This document shows positions 10,699-22,327 of a stretch of DNA of 64,000 nt, in pieces. The DNA is from Canna indica (lineage: Eukaryota; Streptophyta; Magnoliopsida; Zingiberales; Cannaceae), in assembly GCA_034359265.1 (NCBI GenBank), contig CP136890.1, positions 37,945,001-38,009,000 of the forward strand, in the 5' to 3' direction. The position numbers were made by a program, and so were the translations under genes. The notes below the pieces were generated by a model. It saw only the letters and a program-made list of their open reading frames with translations, had not been told where the DNA came from and did not search any database. Each line of letters starts with the position of its first letter. The first letter of the stretch is position 1.

Positions 10699-12057
10699 TG
10701 TTGGCTGAAGGTTTCTTCCTTCATGCTCTATTCTCTTCATGACTATTTTGATGATAACAAACCAAATCTATTTAACAAAATTCTTGAAGTGTTCAACGCG
10801 CAAGATAGATAAATGACAAGTCAAGTTTCACGTCTTGTGATCGATCTTGAAACAAACCAATGCGTGCACCAGAGATGGCTTAGATAAATCAAAAGAAAAC
10901 ATGGAAAGTCCCTCAAGTTAAAGCACGCTGAAGAACGGAACCAGAAAACAAAGCGCGCATTGAGAAGATCAAAAAGAAAATTTTCCAGCCTAGGTTCGGT
11001 CGATTGAATGATGTTAAAAATTAGTAGTAGCCAATTCGGTCGATCGGTCGATCGACCAAATAGTGTTAAAAACTTGCAGTAGCCAATTCGGTCGATCGGT
11101 CGGTCGATCGAAGATGGTTAAAAATCGGCAGTGGCTACTTTGGTCGACCGGCCAGTCAACCGACTGAGGCCAAAAACTGGCAGTGCCTGGGTCGATGCTC
11201 TAGTCGACCAGACAGAGTGGCAGAAGCAAGAATTGCCAGCGGTCGACGCTCTGGGTTGACGCTCTGGTTGAGCAGCCGTTCCATTGAGGGATTATAAATA
11301 CCCCTCACCCAACTTCTTTAATCTGACTCCCAAGTATGTGATGCAAATAACCTTCAAAGAGTAATCTCTAGCATTCTCCAAACTCTTTCATTGATCAAAT
11401 TCTTCAAACCTAGCTCTTGATCCTTCCCCTTCAAAGAGTTCTTCATCAAAGGGTTCATCAAGGGTGCTAGGCTCGAAAAGAAGAGGTGTTTACATTGTGA
11501 TGAGTTCTTTTCTTCCTCTTCTTATAATAGACTTGTTTTTAATTTATTTTCACTTCATTGTATTTGAGCTTATAAGAAGACCTAGTGTTAGGTCTTTTGT
11601 GTAAGTGGTTACCTTGGTGTAGAAGGTGTAAAGCCACTTGTGTAAATATAGTTTACTAGGATTAGTTGAGTTGTCCCTTAGGGTTGAGGTGGAAGAGTGC
11701 TCTCGGTAAGAAGACGGAGACTTCCGGGTGTGGAAGTGCCTTAGGTTGAGAGTGAGACTCTTCAGGTCAAAGTCCTCTGTGTAAGGGAAATAATTAATCT
11801 AGTTAAACTAGTTTGGAAAATCCTAAGCGGGGTGCTTAGGTAGTGGAGTAGGCATTGGGGCCGAACCACTATAAATCCTTGTGTTTGCATTGATATCTTG
11901 TTTGTATTAATTGCTTTATCATTTATCGCTTCCGCATTTAGTCTTTCAATCGTGAATTGCCTAAGTGATCTAAGAAAATGATTAAAATTGAAATTAGGCG
12001 AAAGATTTAGATAACACACTATTCACCCCCCCTATAGTGTGGCCATTTCACCCAATA
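10699..12057 (+). repeat. 5' LTR of element A
   Basis: It starts TGTTGGCTGAAGGTTTC and ends before the primer site at 'ttcacccaata' (terminal CA mutated to TA). It contains a cluster of 'cggtcgatcggtcgatcg' palindromic words at 11036-11160, a TATA-like 'attataaatacccc' near 11290 and the common Sirevirus-type end 'acactattcacccccc' near 12017. The open frames inside are not genes. Confidence 0.88.
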
Positions 12058-12059
12058 AT

Positions 12060-12071
12060 TGGTATCAGAGC
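12060..12071 (+). promoter_or_regulatory. tRNA-iMet primer binding site of element A
   Basis: TGGTATCAGAGC complements the 3' end of plant initiator tRNA-Met, the usual Copia primer. It follows the LTR end after two bases. Confidence 0.9.
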
Positions 12072-12114
12072 AGGTCTGTAGCTTGAGATTTCACCATCTC
12101 TTCTACACTTTGCT

Positions 12115-13437
12115 ATGATCCGAAAAATGATACTAGAGTGTGTAGAGTCCGTACCACCTAGGTTTGATGAGTTAAACTTTGGTCTTTGGAAAGGAAAAAT
12201 GTATACATTCTTAAAGACTCAAGGTATAGGTGTGTTTAATATGGTAAAGTCAAAATATGTAGAACCTAAGGAAAACATGGATGCATGGACCCAAGAACAA
12301 ATTAGCAGATTTGAGTTAAATGCTAAGGCAACAAATTGCATATATTGTTCTTTGGAAAATAACATTTTTGAAAAAGTCATGCATTGTACTTTTGCATATG
12401 ATATTTGGGCTATTTTGAACATGCTTTATGATTATGCTAAAATTGAAGAACTTGTTACTCTAAATGAAGGAGACGATAACAATGGTCATACTCCTATATC
12501 TAATGAAGTTCTTGAAGCTATTAGTGTATCTAGCCAAAGAAGTACAAAGAATCGGAAGAGAAAGATGATATGTCATCTATGCAATGAGAAAGGGCACGTG
12601 AAGAAGAATTGCCCTAGTTTGAAGAACAAAGCAAAACGGAGGTCAAATGCTTCCACTCACTCACGTGCATCAAGTGAAGCATCCTCACACCATGGTCACG
12701 AAGCTAACATCATGAACGTTGATAAGGAGGTATGCTCTTCTTCTAGTCATGATAATCATAATTGTAGATCTAATTCATCTAGTTCCTCAGATCTTCTTTA
12801 TGATAAATTATTAGACGAATATAAGATCATGTATGCCTTGATGGTTAAAAAGGATAAATGAAACAAAAAATTAAAGAAGGAAAACTTAACTCTTAGCTCT
12901 CATTTACTTGATGCTAAACTAGGAAATTGGAAGCTAAAAATTAGTGTCTCTAATCCATGCCATGATGTTTTAAGTATCGACACTAATAATTTGAAAAACA
13001 AAAATGACATGTTAAAGAATGAAGATAACATGTTGAAAGTTCAATTGCATGCTCTACATAACTCCATGATTAATTTGAAAAATGAGGTTCTAAACCTTAA
13101 CAAGAAAGTGAATGAAATGAAAAATATTTCCTCGTTTAAGAATTTTAGTAGAAATGATTTTACAAAAAAGAATGTTTATGCTAGTGTTAAATCTCGTGTT
13201 AGACATTCTACTTTTAAGTCTCATATTCAAAAGACAAATGAAAATAAGAAGTTTAATGGAAATTGTTTCTGTTATGGTATATATGGTCACACTATTCATG
13301 ACTGTGCCTTTAAAAGAAATCCAAGTATTACTAGGACACTTTGGACTCCTAGGCCAACTCACCCCCGAGGACTCAAAACTATTTGGGTACCAAAAGTGTC
13401 TTGTTCTTTTGTAGGGGGAGCTACCACACAAGTATGA
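12115..13437 (+). pseudogene. Copia-type Gag of element A (one in-frame stop)
   Basis: This is the capsid/nucleocapsid precursor that packages element RNA. It starts at ATG 12115. Residues 15-33 (PRFDELNFGLWKGKMYTFL) are the N-terminal Copia Gag signature. A zinc knuckle CHLCNEKGHVKKNC lies at residues 153-166. A stop at 12859-12861 interrupts the frame, which then continues unchanged into a Leu/Asn/Lys-rich coiled-coil stretch and, from 12991, to 13437. Near the end a second knuckle position reads CFCYGIYGHTIHDC, with the second Cys displaced, so it is probably inactive. The end 'IWVPKVSCSFVGGATTQ' matches the gag-pol junction of Sireviruses, but no pol follows. Elements C and G carry the same Gag. 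Confidence 0.85.
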
Positions 13438-14690
13438 ATGGGAAATGGAACATTGAAGTTGACCTTGGATTCAAATGAAAAATCTCCATTTGGTTGCAAC
13501 TTCAAACCATCATGATGCCATAGGTATGGATATCGGCATCTAAGTAAACTTGGTATTATCTCCTTTACTTTATTAAAATTCATTTAAGTTGGAGTTTTAT
13601 GATACTCGAGTGATTTGAGTTGATCTTATCCGCTCTTAATATAATTTTATTAAAATGTTTTTTTAATTTTTGATTTTCGGTCTCTTCGGAGACCTATGTG
13701 GCCTGTAATAGACCTAAGCGACCTTGCGGTTCTAAATCGTAGGATAATTGTGGCCTTTCGGTTTTCAACCAATAGGAAGGGTTGGAGATCAATTTTTCAT
13801 TAAATATTACATTTGTGATCTCTTAAAATTTGTTTTGAATTCATGATAACATATTTAGAAACGTATCTCAAACTAGTTGGCAAAGCGGATTTCAAAAATG
13901 ATACGCGATTTCTCCCTTTGCTATTTGGTTTGGGTTGCTTACTAGTAGCTTTATTTTCATGAAATCTACTAAAGAAGTCTACTTGCAAGTTGTGAATGTT
14001 AATGAAAGGATAAATTGTCATGAAGAAAATTGAAAAGTAAATGACAAGTTTGGCAAAATTCCAAGAATGAGGTATGAGTTTGATTTTGCAAAAATCTTAG
14101 TATAATATTGAATATTCATGCTCTAATGATGTCTCTATACTCATAATTATTTTTGCCAAATCTATGAAATTAGATGGGTAGGTAAAATTCCGATATCTTA
14201 AGAAATTTCAATAAACCTTGTTTAAATGAATTGAGCTCTAAGTAAAATTTCATCTTAGAGACTCCACTTTGAAGTTGAAACTTGGTAAACATGTTTAAAT
14301 TTACTCAGTATTCATGTGTGTATTCTTGAAAAACCATGAGTATAAGTTAAAGATTGATAATTAGCAACTTCATGTTAATATGCTTGTCTTTGAACTAAAT
14401 GATGCTGAGATAGAATTTTGACCAAATGACACTATGTGTGTCTCAAACTCAATATACATGCTTTAAATGATCATATTTTGGTATCTAGAAAGTTTGGGCA
14501 AAATTTTAAAACATTTGACAAATGACTCACATTTACAAGAATGCCACTGAGAACTTGTACATTTTCTAGAAAATTATTGAAATATTCTTTTTGAGTGATT
14601 CTTGATTCTTTAGAATCCTCATGAAGCCTAGTTCATGTGAAAAAAATTTCATAAAATTTCAATATATATAGATCTCTAAAAAACAATACT
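13438..14690 (+). other. Conserved noncoding block of the gag-only family (copy A)
   Basis: Downstream of gag, this block has no long frame but matches element C at 62877-64000 and, inverted, element G at 43520-41620. Best conserved is about 105 nt starting at the hairpin (13679), including 'gcgaccttgcggttc' and 'gtggcctttcggttt'. Further shared words include 'ggcaaaattccaagaatgag' and 'acttggtaaacatgttta'. Conservation of untranslated sequence in three copies suggests a cis-acting role in RNA packaging, transcription or replication; this is inference. Confidence 0.75.
13679..13694 (+). promoter_or_regulatory. Conserved hairpin with cUUCGg loop (copy A)
   Basis: GGTCTCTTCGGAGACC is a perfect 6-bp stem closed by TTCG, with a C-G closing pair: the very stable cUUCGg tetraloop in RNA. 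The same 16 nt occur at 63110-63125 and, inverted, at 43356-43371. Confidence 0.75.
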
Positions 14691-15504
14691 TTTGGGGGGG
14701 TTAAAATCTCATGGCAGCTCGAGCGGTCGTTCGACATGCGACCACCCGATCGACTGGCGGACGAAAAATCATCTTGTCCCCCCATTTAACTGCCAGTTTT
14801 AATCCCAGCCCTTCAACCCAAGTTCTTAAGCTCGGATCTGGGACTTCCTTGACCATTCAACCGGCCACTCAACCTCTCTTCTCTTGGTTCTAAGGTTTCT
14901 ACTCCCTCTCCAAGGTAAAATACTCAATCTTTAGCTACCATTCATGAGTTAATACACAATGTAGAGTGGATTCTTCATCCTTTCTTCTCTCAATGTCTTG
15001 ATTCATTCATAAAACTCATGATTCATGTTTCTTTTTCTTGGATGATGATTTTCTTTGGTATTCTTACCTCAAAAACAAGTTTTAGGGAAGGAACATCAAA
15101 TTTCTCATTTTTTTGTTGTGTAAGAAAAAGCTTGCTTTCTTACATGAGTTATCCTTAACATTTGTTTTTTCTTTCTTAAAAGGATTTTTTTTACTTTTGG
15201 TTAATTAAAAATTTCTCATCCTCATCTAGCTAAACAAAAGTTTTTCTTTGGAGAATATAAATAATTCAAATATATGTTTGCTCTTTTATTTGTGACCTAT
15301 TTGTATCCTATCTTTTATTTTTATTATTTTTATTTTTATTTCTTTTTGGACTCGCACATTGAGATTTAATGTTAAAATCAAATTTTTTAAAGGAGGCCTT
15401 GCATGAATTTATATCGATCTTAAAAGTCTTTCCTCTCCTTGCTTTAAGAGCATGGATTACTCATCAAAACAATCATCTACACATCATCCTAATTGTTTTG
15501 CAGA
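14691..15504 (+). other. Element A internal spacer, no gene
   Basis: It begins with a run of Gs at 14693-14700 and a CpG-rich patch (14715-14765) with 'gagcggtcgttcgac' words like those of the LTRs. It then becomes T-rich and AT-rich up to a pyrimidine tract and 'ttgttttgcag' at about 15493-15503. That reads as a splice acceptor just before the ATG of the next ORF. Confidence 0.5.
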
Positions 15505-16194
15505 ATGGCACCCAAGACAAATCTCTCAAGTTTGCCCGATTACCTTTTGACCTCTATAGGCAAGACTCAAGCTCCTAGGTTTGCGACAGGGCCATTCAAC
15601 AGACTCGTCCAGTTAATTTAGGTGACCTAGAACAGTATGACATTAGAGGTAAACTTGCAAGCATGGGTTGGGTAGAGTTCATAGGAAAGCAAGTACCAGT
15701 ATGTCTCATCCTGATAAAAGCCTTTTTCTCCAATCTCGTGATAGATAAGGCAAGATTAGGTGATGGACTAGTTCTCAGATCTAAAATTTTGGGCAAATCC
15801 ATAGTCATCACTGAATCAGGGATTAGAGATGCATTTGGATTTCCTCTACTAGGAAGATCAATTTATAAGATGTCCACACACCTTTTTCATGAGGATTTTC
15901 CTACTCATGAAGTTATATCAGTCATCTGTCCTGAGGACTATAAGGGGATGCTTCCTACCCAAAGCATCAAACTATCAACCTGAGCTAGGATTATGCACCT
16001 TATCAGTGCATATAATATTCTTCTTAGAGCAGGTCACTATGATGAAGTAACCACTATGAGTACTAGAGTACTCTTCTTTGCTATGTCCCGTATTCCCATA
16101 GACGTTCCTGATCTCATGCTTCGCTACATAGCGGATGTTCATGCCTCAAAGAAGCAAGCCCTACCATATGCATCGGTGATATCTCACTTTATAT

Positions 16195-17640
16195 TGTTGG
16201 CTTAAGGGTTTCTCTTAAGCCTCGATCTTTATTTTGATGATAACAAATAAGTATTTAATCCATATGTGAAGTTTTGAGTTCAAGATGAGGTTGCCAAAAG
16301 CATGCCAAGTTTGTTCAAACGAATTGAAAGAAAAAACCGTCAAAGAAATGGAAGAAGAAAATGTCAAAGAAAGGCTCGGGCATAAATCAAATAGATATCT
16401 TGTAATATACCCCTAGGATGATCTTATCCCAAGCCTAATTGTATAGTTATCCAAGTTAGAACTTGGTAACTAAATCCATAAAAAAGGCATGTAAAAATTT
16501 CAAGTAGAAATCAGCCTCAGCCTGCATTCGGTCGATCGGTCGATCGACCGAACAAGGTAGTACTGTTGGCAGCAGCCAATTCGATTGATCGAATGATACG
16601 AAAAAGTGGCAGTAGCGCAGAAGGCTGCGTCGATCGACCGGTGGGTCGACCGGTCGGTCGACCGATCGAAGCCAAAAATGGACAGAATGTTCATCGGTCG
16701 ACCAATCGGTCGACCGAATTGGAGATCACAAGTCGCGCGACCCTGGCTCCATTGATTCGGTTGACCGACTGGTCGACCGAATGTGGGATCAATGGATTTT
16801 TGATAGTTGGTCGACCCGTCGGTCGACCGATCACTCACATAAGCCAGCGGTCGCATAGGCGGTTGATCGGTCGGTCGACCGACGATCGACCGGCAAAGCG
16901 ACCGAACAACGTAAATGACAATTTTTTCGCCCGTTGAACGTTCCGTTCTGGTGAGGGGTTATGAATACCCCACACCTAACTTCTTTAAAGCTTCTTAGAA
17001 ATTTTATTGAGCAAAAAAGAAGTGATTTGAGCCTTCATAAGAATTGATTTGTTGCGCGCCCTTTGCCTCCGTTGACAACATTCTTCGATCGCCTGCTTCC
17101 TTGCTTCCCTCAACTTTGCTGCAACTCAAAGAGTCATCTTCCTGCAAGTTAGAGGCCTGAAGGCTTGGAAAAGGAGCTTTGGTTCATCTTTAAATTCTTA
17201 AGCTGTTTCCATTGTATTTGAAGTTTATTTGAAACTTGTTTTTCCATCTGTAATAGCTGCTAGGTGTGCTAGGGAAACACTTAAGGAAAACTTTATAGGA
17301 TTGTGTTTTGCCTGGGTGAATAGGATTGAGGGGTTCTCAGAGTGGTGAGAAGAGTGTCCTCATTGTATTCAAAGGGAAACATAAACTCTATAAAGTAGTG
17401 GTTAGAAATCCTTAGTGAGGAGCCAAGGTAGTGGAGTAGGTAGTTGGCCGAACCACTATAATTAACCTTGTCTGCATTGCTTTCTTGATTGCCTATCGTT
17501 GTTTTTAATATTTGATCACATCTATTGTTAAGAAACACTTGCACCTAATTGAAGTTAAAATTAAGTAAAAAAGAAAAATATACACATAAGGGGACATACA
17601 CTATTCAACCCCCCCTTCTAGTGTCGGGTTTCACACAACA
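16195..17640 (+). repeat. 5' LTR of Sirevirus B
   Basis: It starts TGTTGGCTTAAGGGTTTC and ends 'gtttcacacaaca'. A dense cluster of CGGTCGACCG and related palindromes lies at 16530-16905, followed by a TATA-like 'gttatgaatacccc' near 16957. The end 'acactattcaacccccc' is shared with the other LTR families here. The overlapping open frames around 16500-16937 arise from the palindromes. Confidence 0.9.
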
Positions 17641-17642
17641 AT

Positions 17643-17654
17643 TGGTATTAGAGC
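17643..17654 (+). promoter_or_regulatory. Primer binding site of Sirevirus B
   Basis: TGGTATTAGAGC matches the initiator tRNA-Met complement with one C-to-T change. Confidence 0.85.
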
Positions 17655-17697
17655 TTGGTAGTAGGTCAAGATTTAACCATCTTCCGTACAAATTAAG

Positions 17698-19261
17698 ATG
17701 TCTAGTGAAATGCAATTAGCTCAAGGGTCCTCTACTCATACTCCACCACTATTTGATGGAAACAACTATGCCTACTGGAGGATCCGCATGAATGGCTTCC
17801 TACAATCTCTAGGCATGGATGTATGGAGGATGATCTTAGTAAAGTATAAGCAACCCGATAATATTATGGATAAATGGGACCAAGAAGAGATTAGACTCTT
17901 CAATTCAAATGCAAAGGCGGTCAATGCTTTATGTCAATTAATGAATTCAATAGGATTTCTACATGTAAGTCCGCATATGAAGTATGGAAGGTCCTAGAGA
18001 CCACCCATGAAGGGACTTCACAAGTAAAGGAATCCAAAATAAACTTACTCATCCATGATTATGAAATATTTAAGATGCTATTACATGAGTCCATTGATGC
18101 CATGCATGCTAGATTCCAAAATATTACAAATGGCTTAGCTAACCTTGGCAGAGAAATAAGGGAAGAGGAGAAGGTAAGGAAGCTCCTCCGTTCCCTTCCA
18201 AAATCTTGGGAGTCTAAAGTCACAGCCATCATGGAAGCCAAGGACTTGAGCACCTTGAAAATTACCGAGCTCATTGGGTCTCTCATGACACATGAGACCC
18301 ACATAAAGCAATACCAAGAGGAAGATACCCCCAAAGGCAAGACCATCGCCTTAAAAGCATCACATCGAGCAGAAGAGTCGTCATCATCCGAGGAAGAGAC
18401 GGATGATCTTGAAGAAATGGCGATGCTAGCAAGAAGATTCATGAGTTTCATGAGGGGAGGCATGAGGAAGGGAAGAGGAGACTACACTTGCTACAATTGC
18501 AACAAGACCGGGTATCTAAGGAGAGATTGCCCACTTCTCAAGATGGCCTCCACCTCCAACCCTCACAAAAAGTAAAGTACAAGAAGAAGAAGAAGGCAAT
18601 GATGGTCACGTGGGATGAAAGTGAGGCCTCATCAAGTGAAGAAGAAGCTAAGAGAGAAAAGGCAAATCTTTGCTTGATGGCAAAAGATGATGAGGTAAGA
18701 TTTATTTTTGGCGAAGTTTCTTTTACTCAAGAAGAGCTAGAAGATGAATTTGAACAAATGCATGATGAGTTTAATGTCAATAGGAGAAAATTCAAGGATC
18801 TCAAAAAAGAAAATAAATCTTTAGAGCTTGAGAATGATAGTTTAATACTTTCATGTAATGCCTTAAGAAAAGAAGTAGACACTCTTAAGGAAGAGACATG
18901 CACCTTAGAGAAAGCTAAGAAGGACTTAGAGATTGACAACCAAAAATTAGAGAATGAAAACAAGTATTTAAGTGATCAAGTAGAGCATTTGAATGATAGC
19001 ATGCTAACATTGAAAAAGAAACTTTGCATGCTTAATGAAAAGATGACAACCATCCAAAATGTCATGCCAAAGGTTGTCCATAAAAAGAAATCATCACACT
19101 TTCATGCTCACACACATACTAGAAGAAAATTTAATGGAAATTGCTTTTCTTGTGGCATATTTGGCCATATGGCCAAGGATTATGCTTTGAGAAGGAACCC
19201 ATATGCAAGATTTACATGGGTTCCCAAAGTGACTAAAACTCAAGGACCCAAGAAAATTTGA
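17698..19261 (+). pseudogene. Sirevirus Gag with coiled coil (two frameshifts)
   Basis: This is the structural polyprotein of element B. It starts at 17698; PPLFDGNNYAYWRIRMNGFL (residues 16-35) is the Copia Gag opening. The frame shifts near 17950 into INEFNRISTCKSAYEVWKVL and runs through a Gag core (KLLRSLPKSWESKVTAIMEA) to a zinc knuckle CYNCNKTGYLRRDC, where the usual His is Tyr. It shifts again near 18530 into a long Glu/Lys/Leu heptad region (about 18740-19060), the coiled coil typical of Sireviruses. A second knuckle, CFSCGIFGHMAKDY, has its last Cys changed to Tyr. Both nucleic-acid-binding knuckles are therefore damaged. Confidence 0.88.
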
Positions 19262-19292
19262 GTACCTAAAATGATTTCTTTTCCTTTTGTAG

Positions 19293-20470
19293 ATGGAGAA
19301 GCATGCTCAACCAAGTAGAAGCACTTGGATGATGGATAGCGGTTGCTCAAAGCACATGACGGGTGACATCAACTTATTTGAAACCCTATCAAGCAAAGAT
19401 GGTGGACATGTCACATTTGAAGACAATGCCAAAGGTAAGATTGTTGGCATTGGTGACATAGGTATACTCCCTTACCCATGCATTAAGAATGTTTTATTAG
19501 TTGATGGGTTAAAATATAACTTAATTAGCATATCACAATTATGTGACAATGGATACATGATTATTTTTAAAGCATCTAAATGTATCATTAAAAGTGCACC
19601 TTCAAATGATATTATGTTTATTGGAAATAGGCAAGAAAATATCTATACCTTAGAATTAAATGTCTTGCCAAATCCCCATGTTAGATGCTTAGTTGCCATG
19701 AAGAATGACTCTTGGTTGTGGCATAGAAGGCTAGGACATGCTAGCATGAGCCTCATCCAAGAGATATCTAGGAAAGAATTAGTTAAAGGATTAGCCAAGA
19801 TCAAATTTGAAAAAGACAAACTTTGTGATGCATGTCAACTAGGTAAGCAATTCGAATCTTCATTTCATGGCATTAATCAAGTTAGTACATCTAGAATTCT
19901 TGAGCTTGAGCATATGGATCTATTTGGTGGAAAGCTATATTGTTATGTATTAGTTGATGATTTTTCTACATTTACATGGGTTTTCTTTTTAGCTAAGAAA
20001 AATGAAACTTTTGATTTTTTTGAAAGATTTTCAAAGAAAGTTACAAATGAAAAAGGAGTTTCAATTCTAAAAATTAGAAGTGATAATGGAGGGGAGTTTA
20101 AAAATGAAAAAAATTCCGAGTTTTGTGATGATTTGGGTATTGAACATACCTTTTCTTCCCCGAGGATCCCTCAACAAAATGAGGTGGTTGAGAGGAAGAA
20201 TAGAACCTCTTGTATTTTTGGACCGAAGACGTAAATACCTCTTGCCATGTTCTTAACAGAGTTTTATTAAGACCCTAAATTAAGAAAACACCCTTTGAGC
20301 TTTGGAATGGTAAAATCCCAAATGTGGAATATTTTCATATTTTTGGATGCAAATGTTTCATATTGAATACTAAGGAGAATTTAGAAAAATTTAATTCTAA
20401 ATCCGATGAAGGGATTTTCATAGGTTACTCCATGAACTCTAAGGCATATAGAGTTTACAATCGTAAAACC
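19293..20470 (+). pseudogene. Sirevirus protease and integrase
   Basis: The frame from 19293 begins the Pol polyprotein. The aspartic protease motif DSGCSKHMTG is at residues 16-25. The GAG-pre-integrase zinc site WLWHRRLGHAS with CDACQLGKQ follows, then the integrase core: HMDLFG (first Asp), ILKIRSDNGGEF (second Asp) and EVVERKNRT (Glu). A short stretch after HMDLFG is missing compared with H at 36120, and NGMVER has become NEVVER. The frame stops at 20232-20234. Sequence with later integrase motifs (KTPFELWNGKIPNVEYFHIF, then YRVYNRKT) continues in another frame to about 20470. The integrase would insert element cDNA into the genome; this copy cannot. Confidence 0.88.
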
Positions 20471-20474
20471 ATGA

Positions 20475-22324
20475 TTGTTGAAGAATATCCATGTTATGTT
20501 TAATGAAACTAATGATTCTTCTAGAAATGTGAAGATTGTAAATGTAGGTGAAGAACTTGAGCATCTCACACTTCATGACAAAGAGGTGGAGGATGAAGAT
20601 AATGAGGAAACCCAACATGAAGAACCGCCATCCTCGAATCTACCTCAAGTTGAAGATGAAGAAGAAGAAGCTCTACCACCTCTCCCTAAAGGATATCGGC
20701 TAGTAAAGGATCATCCATTGGATTAAGTCATTGGAGAACCCTCAACGGGAGTGGTAACGCGTTCTAAACTCAAGAATATTTGTGAATATGTAGCTTTTGT
20801 ATCTCAAGTAGAGCCTAAGAACATTAAGGAAGCAATAGAAGATGACTTTTGGGTACTAGCTATGCAAGAAGAACTCAACCAATTTGGTAGAAATGATGTA
20901 TGGGACTTAGTGCCTAGACCTAGTGAACAAACTATAATTGGAACTAAATGAGTATTTAGAAATAAGCTAGATGAAGAAGGATTAATTATTAGAAACAAAG
21001 CTAGGTTAGTGGCACAAGGGTATAATCAACAAGAAGGGATATATTATAATGAAATGTATGCTCCCGTAGCTAGGTTAGAAGCAATTATAATGCTTTTGGC
21101 ATATGCTAGCTTTAAGGGTTTTAAACTTTTTAAAATGGATGTAAAAAGTGCATTTTTGAATGGTTTTATTAATGAAGAAGTCTATATTGAGCAACTTTTG
21201 AGTTTCCAAACCATGTTTTCAAACTTAAAAAGGCATTATATGGTTTAAAACAAGCCCCTAGGGCTTGGTATGAAAGACTTTCAATATTTTTAATTGAACA
21301 AAGTTTTAATGTTGGAAAAGCCGATGTTTCACTTTTCATTAAGCACCATGAAAATGATATGTTATTAGTTCAAATTTATGTTAATGACATAATCTTTGGT
21401 GCTACTAATGAAATGCATTGTAAGTGGTTTGCTAAATGTATGCAAGATGAGTTTGAGATGAGCATGATGGGAGAGCTCTCCTTCATGCTTGGTCTCCAAA
21501 TTAAGCAAACCAACAAAGAAATATTCATCAATCAAGCCAAGTACACAAAGGGCCTCATCAAAAGGTTTGGGATGGATGAAGCTAAGATAGTTTCTACACC
21601 TATGAGCGCATCCATCAAGCTTGACAAAGATGAAGAGGGCATTAAAGTTGACGAAAAACGATATCGAGGTATGATTGGTAGTCTTCTTTACTTAACCGCA
21701 AGAAGACCCGATATCATATTTAGAGTATGTGTATGTGCTAGGTTTCAATCTTGCCCTAAAATTTCTCATTTAAGTGCGGTAAAACGCATATCGAGATATT
21801 TAAAGGGCACGGTTGACTTAGGACTATAGTATCCATGTCATACATCATTTGATTTAATCGGTTTTTCGGATGCGGATTTTGCCGGGTGTAAAGTAGATAG
21901 AAAAAGCACTAGTGGGTGTTGTCAATTCTTAGGAGCGAGTCTTGTTTCTTGGTTCTCAAAGAAACAAAACTCAATTGTACTTTCAACTACCGAAGCAGAA
22001 TACATCGCTGCGGCTAGTTGTTGTGCACAAGTCCTTTGGATGAAACAAACCCTTTTAGACTATGGACTTGAGTATTCTTGCATACCTATTCATTGTGATA
22101 ACACTAGTACAATAAACTTAACAAAGAACCCTATTTTACACTCTAGAACCAAGCATATTGACTTAAGGCATTATTTTCTGAGGGATAATGTGACTAAGGG
22201 AAATATATCGGTAGAATTTGTATCCACCGATAAACAACTTGCCGATATATTTACAAAACCCTTGGTTGAAGAAAGTTTTACAAATTTAAGGATGCAATTA
22301 AGAATTTGTGCTTTTCCTAGTAAT
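20475..22324 (+). pseudogene. Sirevirus reverse transcriptase and RNase H
   Basis: The pol C-terminal half is in pieces. An acidic linker with EEEEALPPLPKGYRLV (about 20660-20710) leads to the RT start DVWDLVPRP (20900) and a stop at 20949. It continues with KARLVAQGYNQQEGI, KMDVKSAFLNG (first catalytic Asp, about 21140) and a frameshift near 21240. Next is the YVDD box, which reads YVNDIIFGAT (21377-21406): one catalytic Asp has become Asn. Then come GELSFMLGLQIKQT, a stop near 21829, and RNase H with FSDADFAGCK, LSTTEAEYIAAASCCAQ, CDNTSTINLTKNP and HIDLRHYFLRD, ending at 22324. The enzyme would copy RNA into cDNA. The YVND change alone should inactivate it. Confidence 0.9.
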
Positions 22325-22327
22325 TAA

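Noticed and set aside
10699..13437. Element A as a simply deleted copy of Sirevirus B
   Set aside because: Gag, LTR body and downstream noncoding sequence differ from B and match C and G instead, so it is a separate family.
13679..13694. Hairpin as an intrinsic transcription terminator
   Set aside because: The genome is a plant nucleus and no U-run follows the stem; conservation in retroelement RNA is a better context.
16500..16937. Arg/Asp/Ser-rich frames on both strands in LTR B
   Set aside because: Produced by repeated GTCGAC and GATCGA palindromes inside an LTR.
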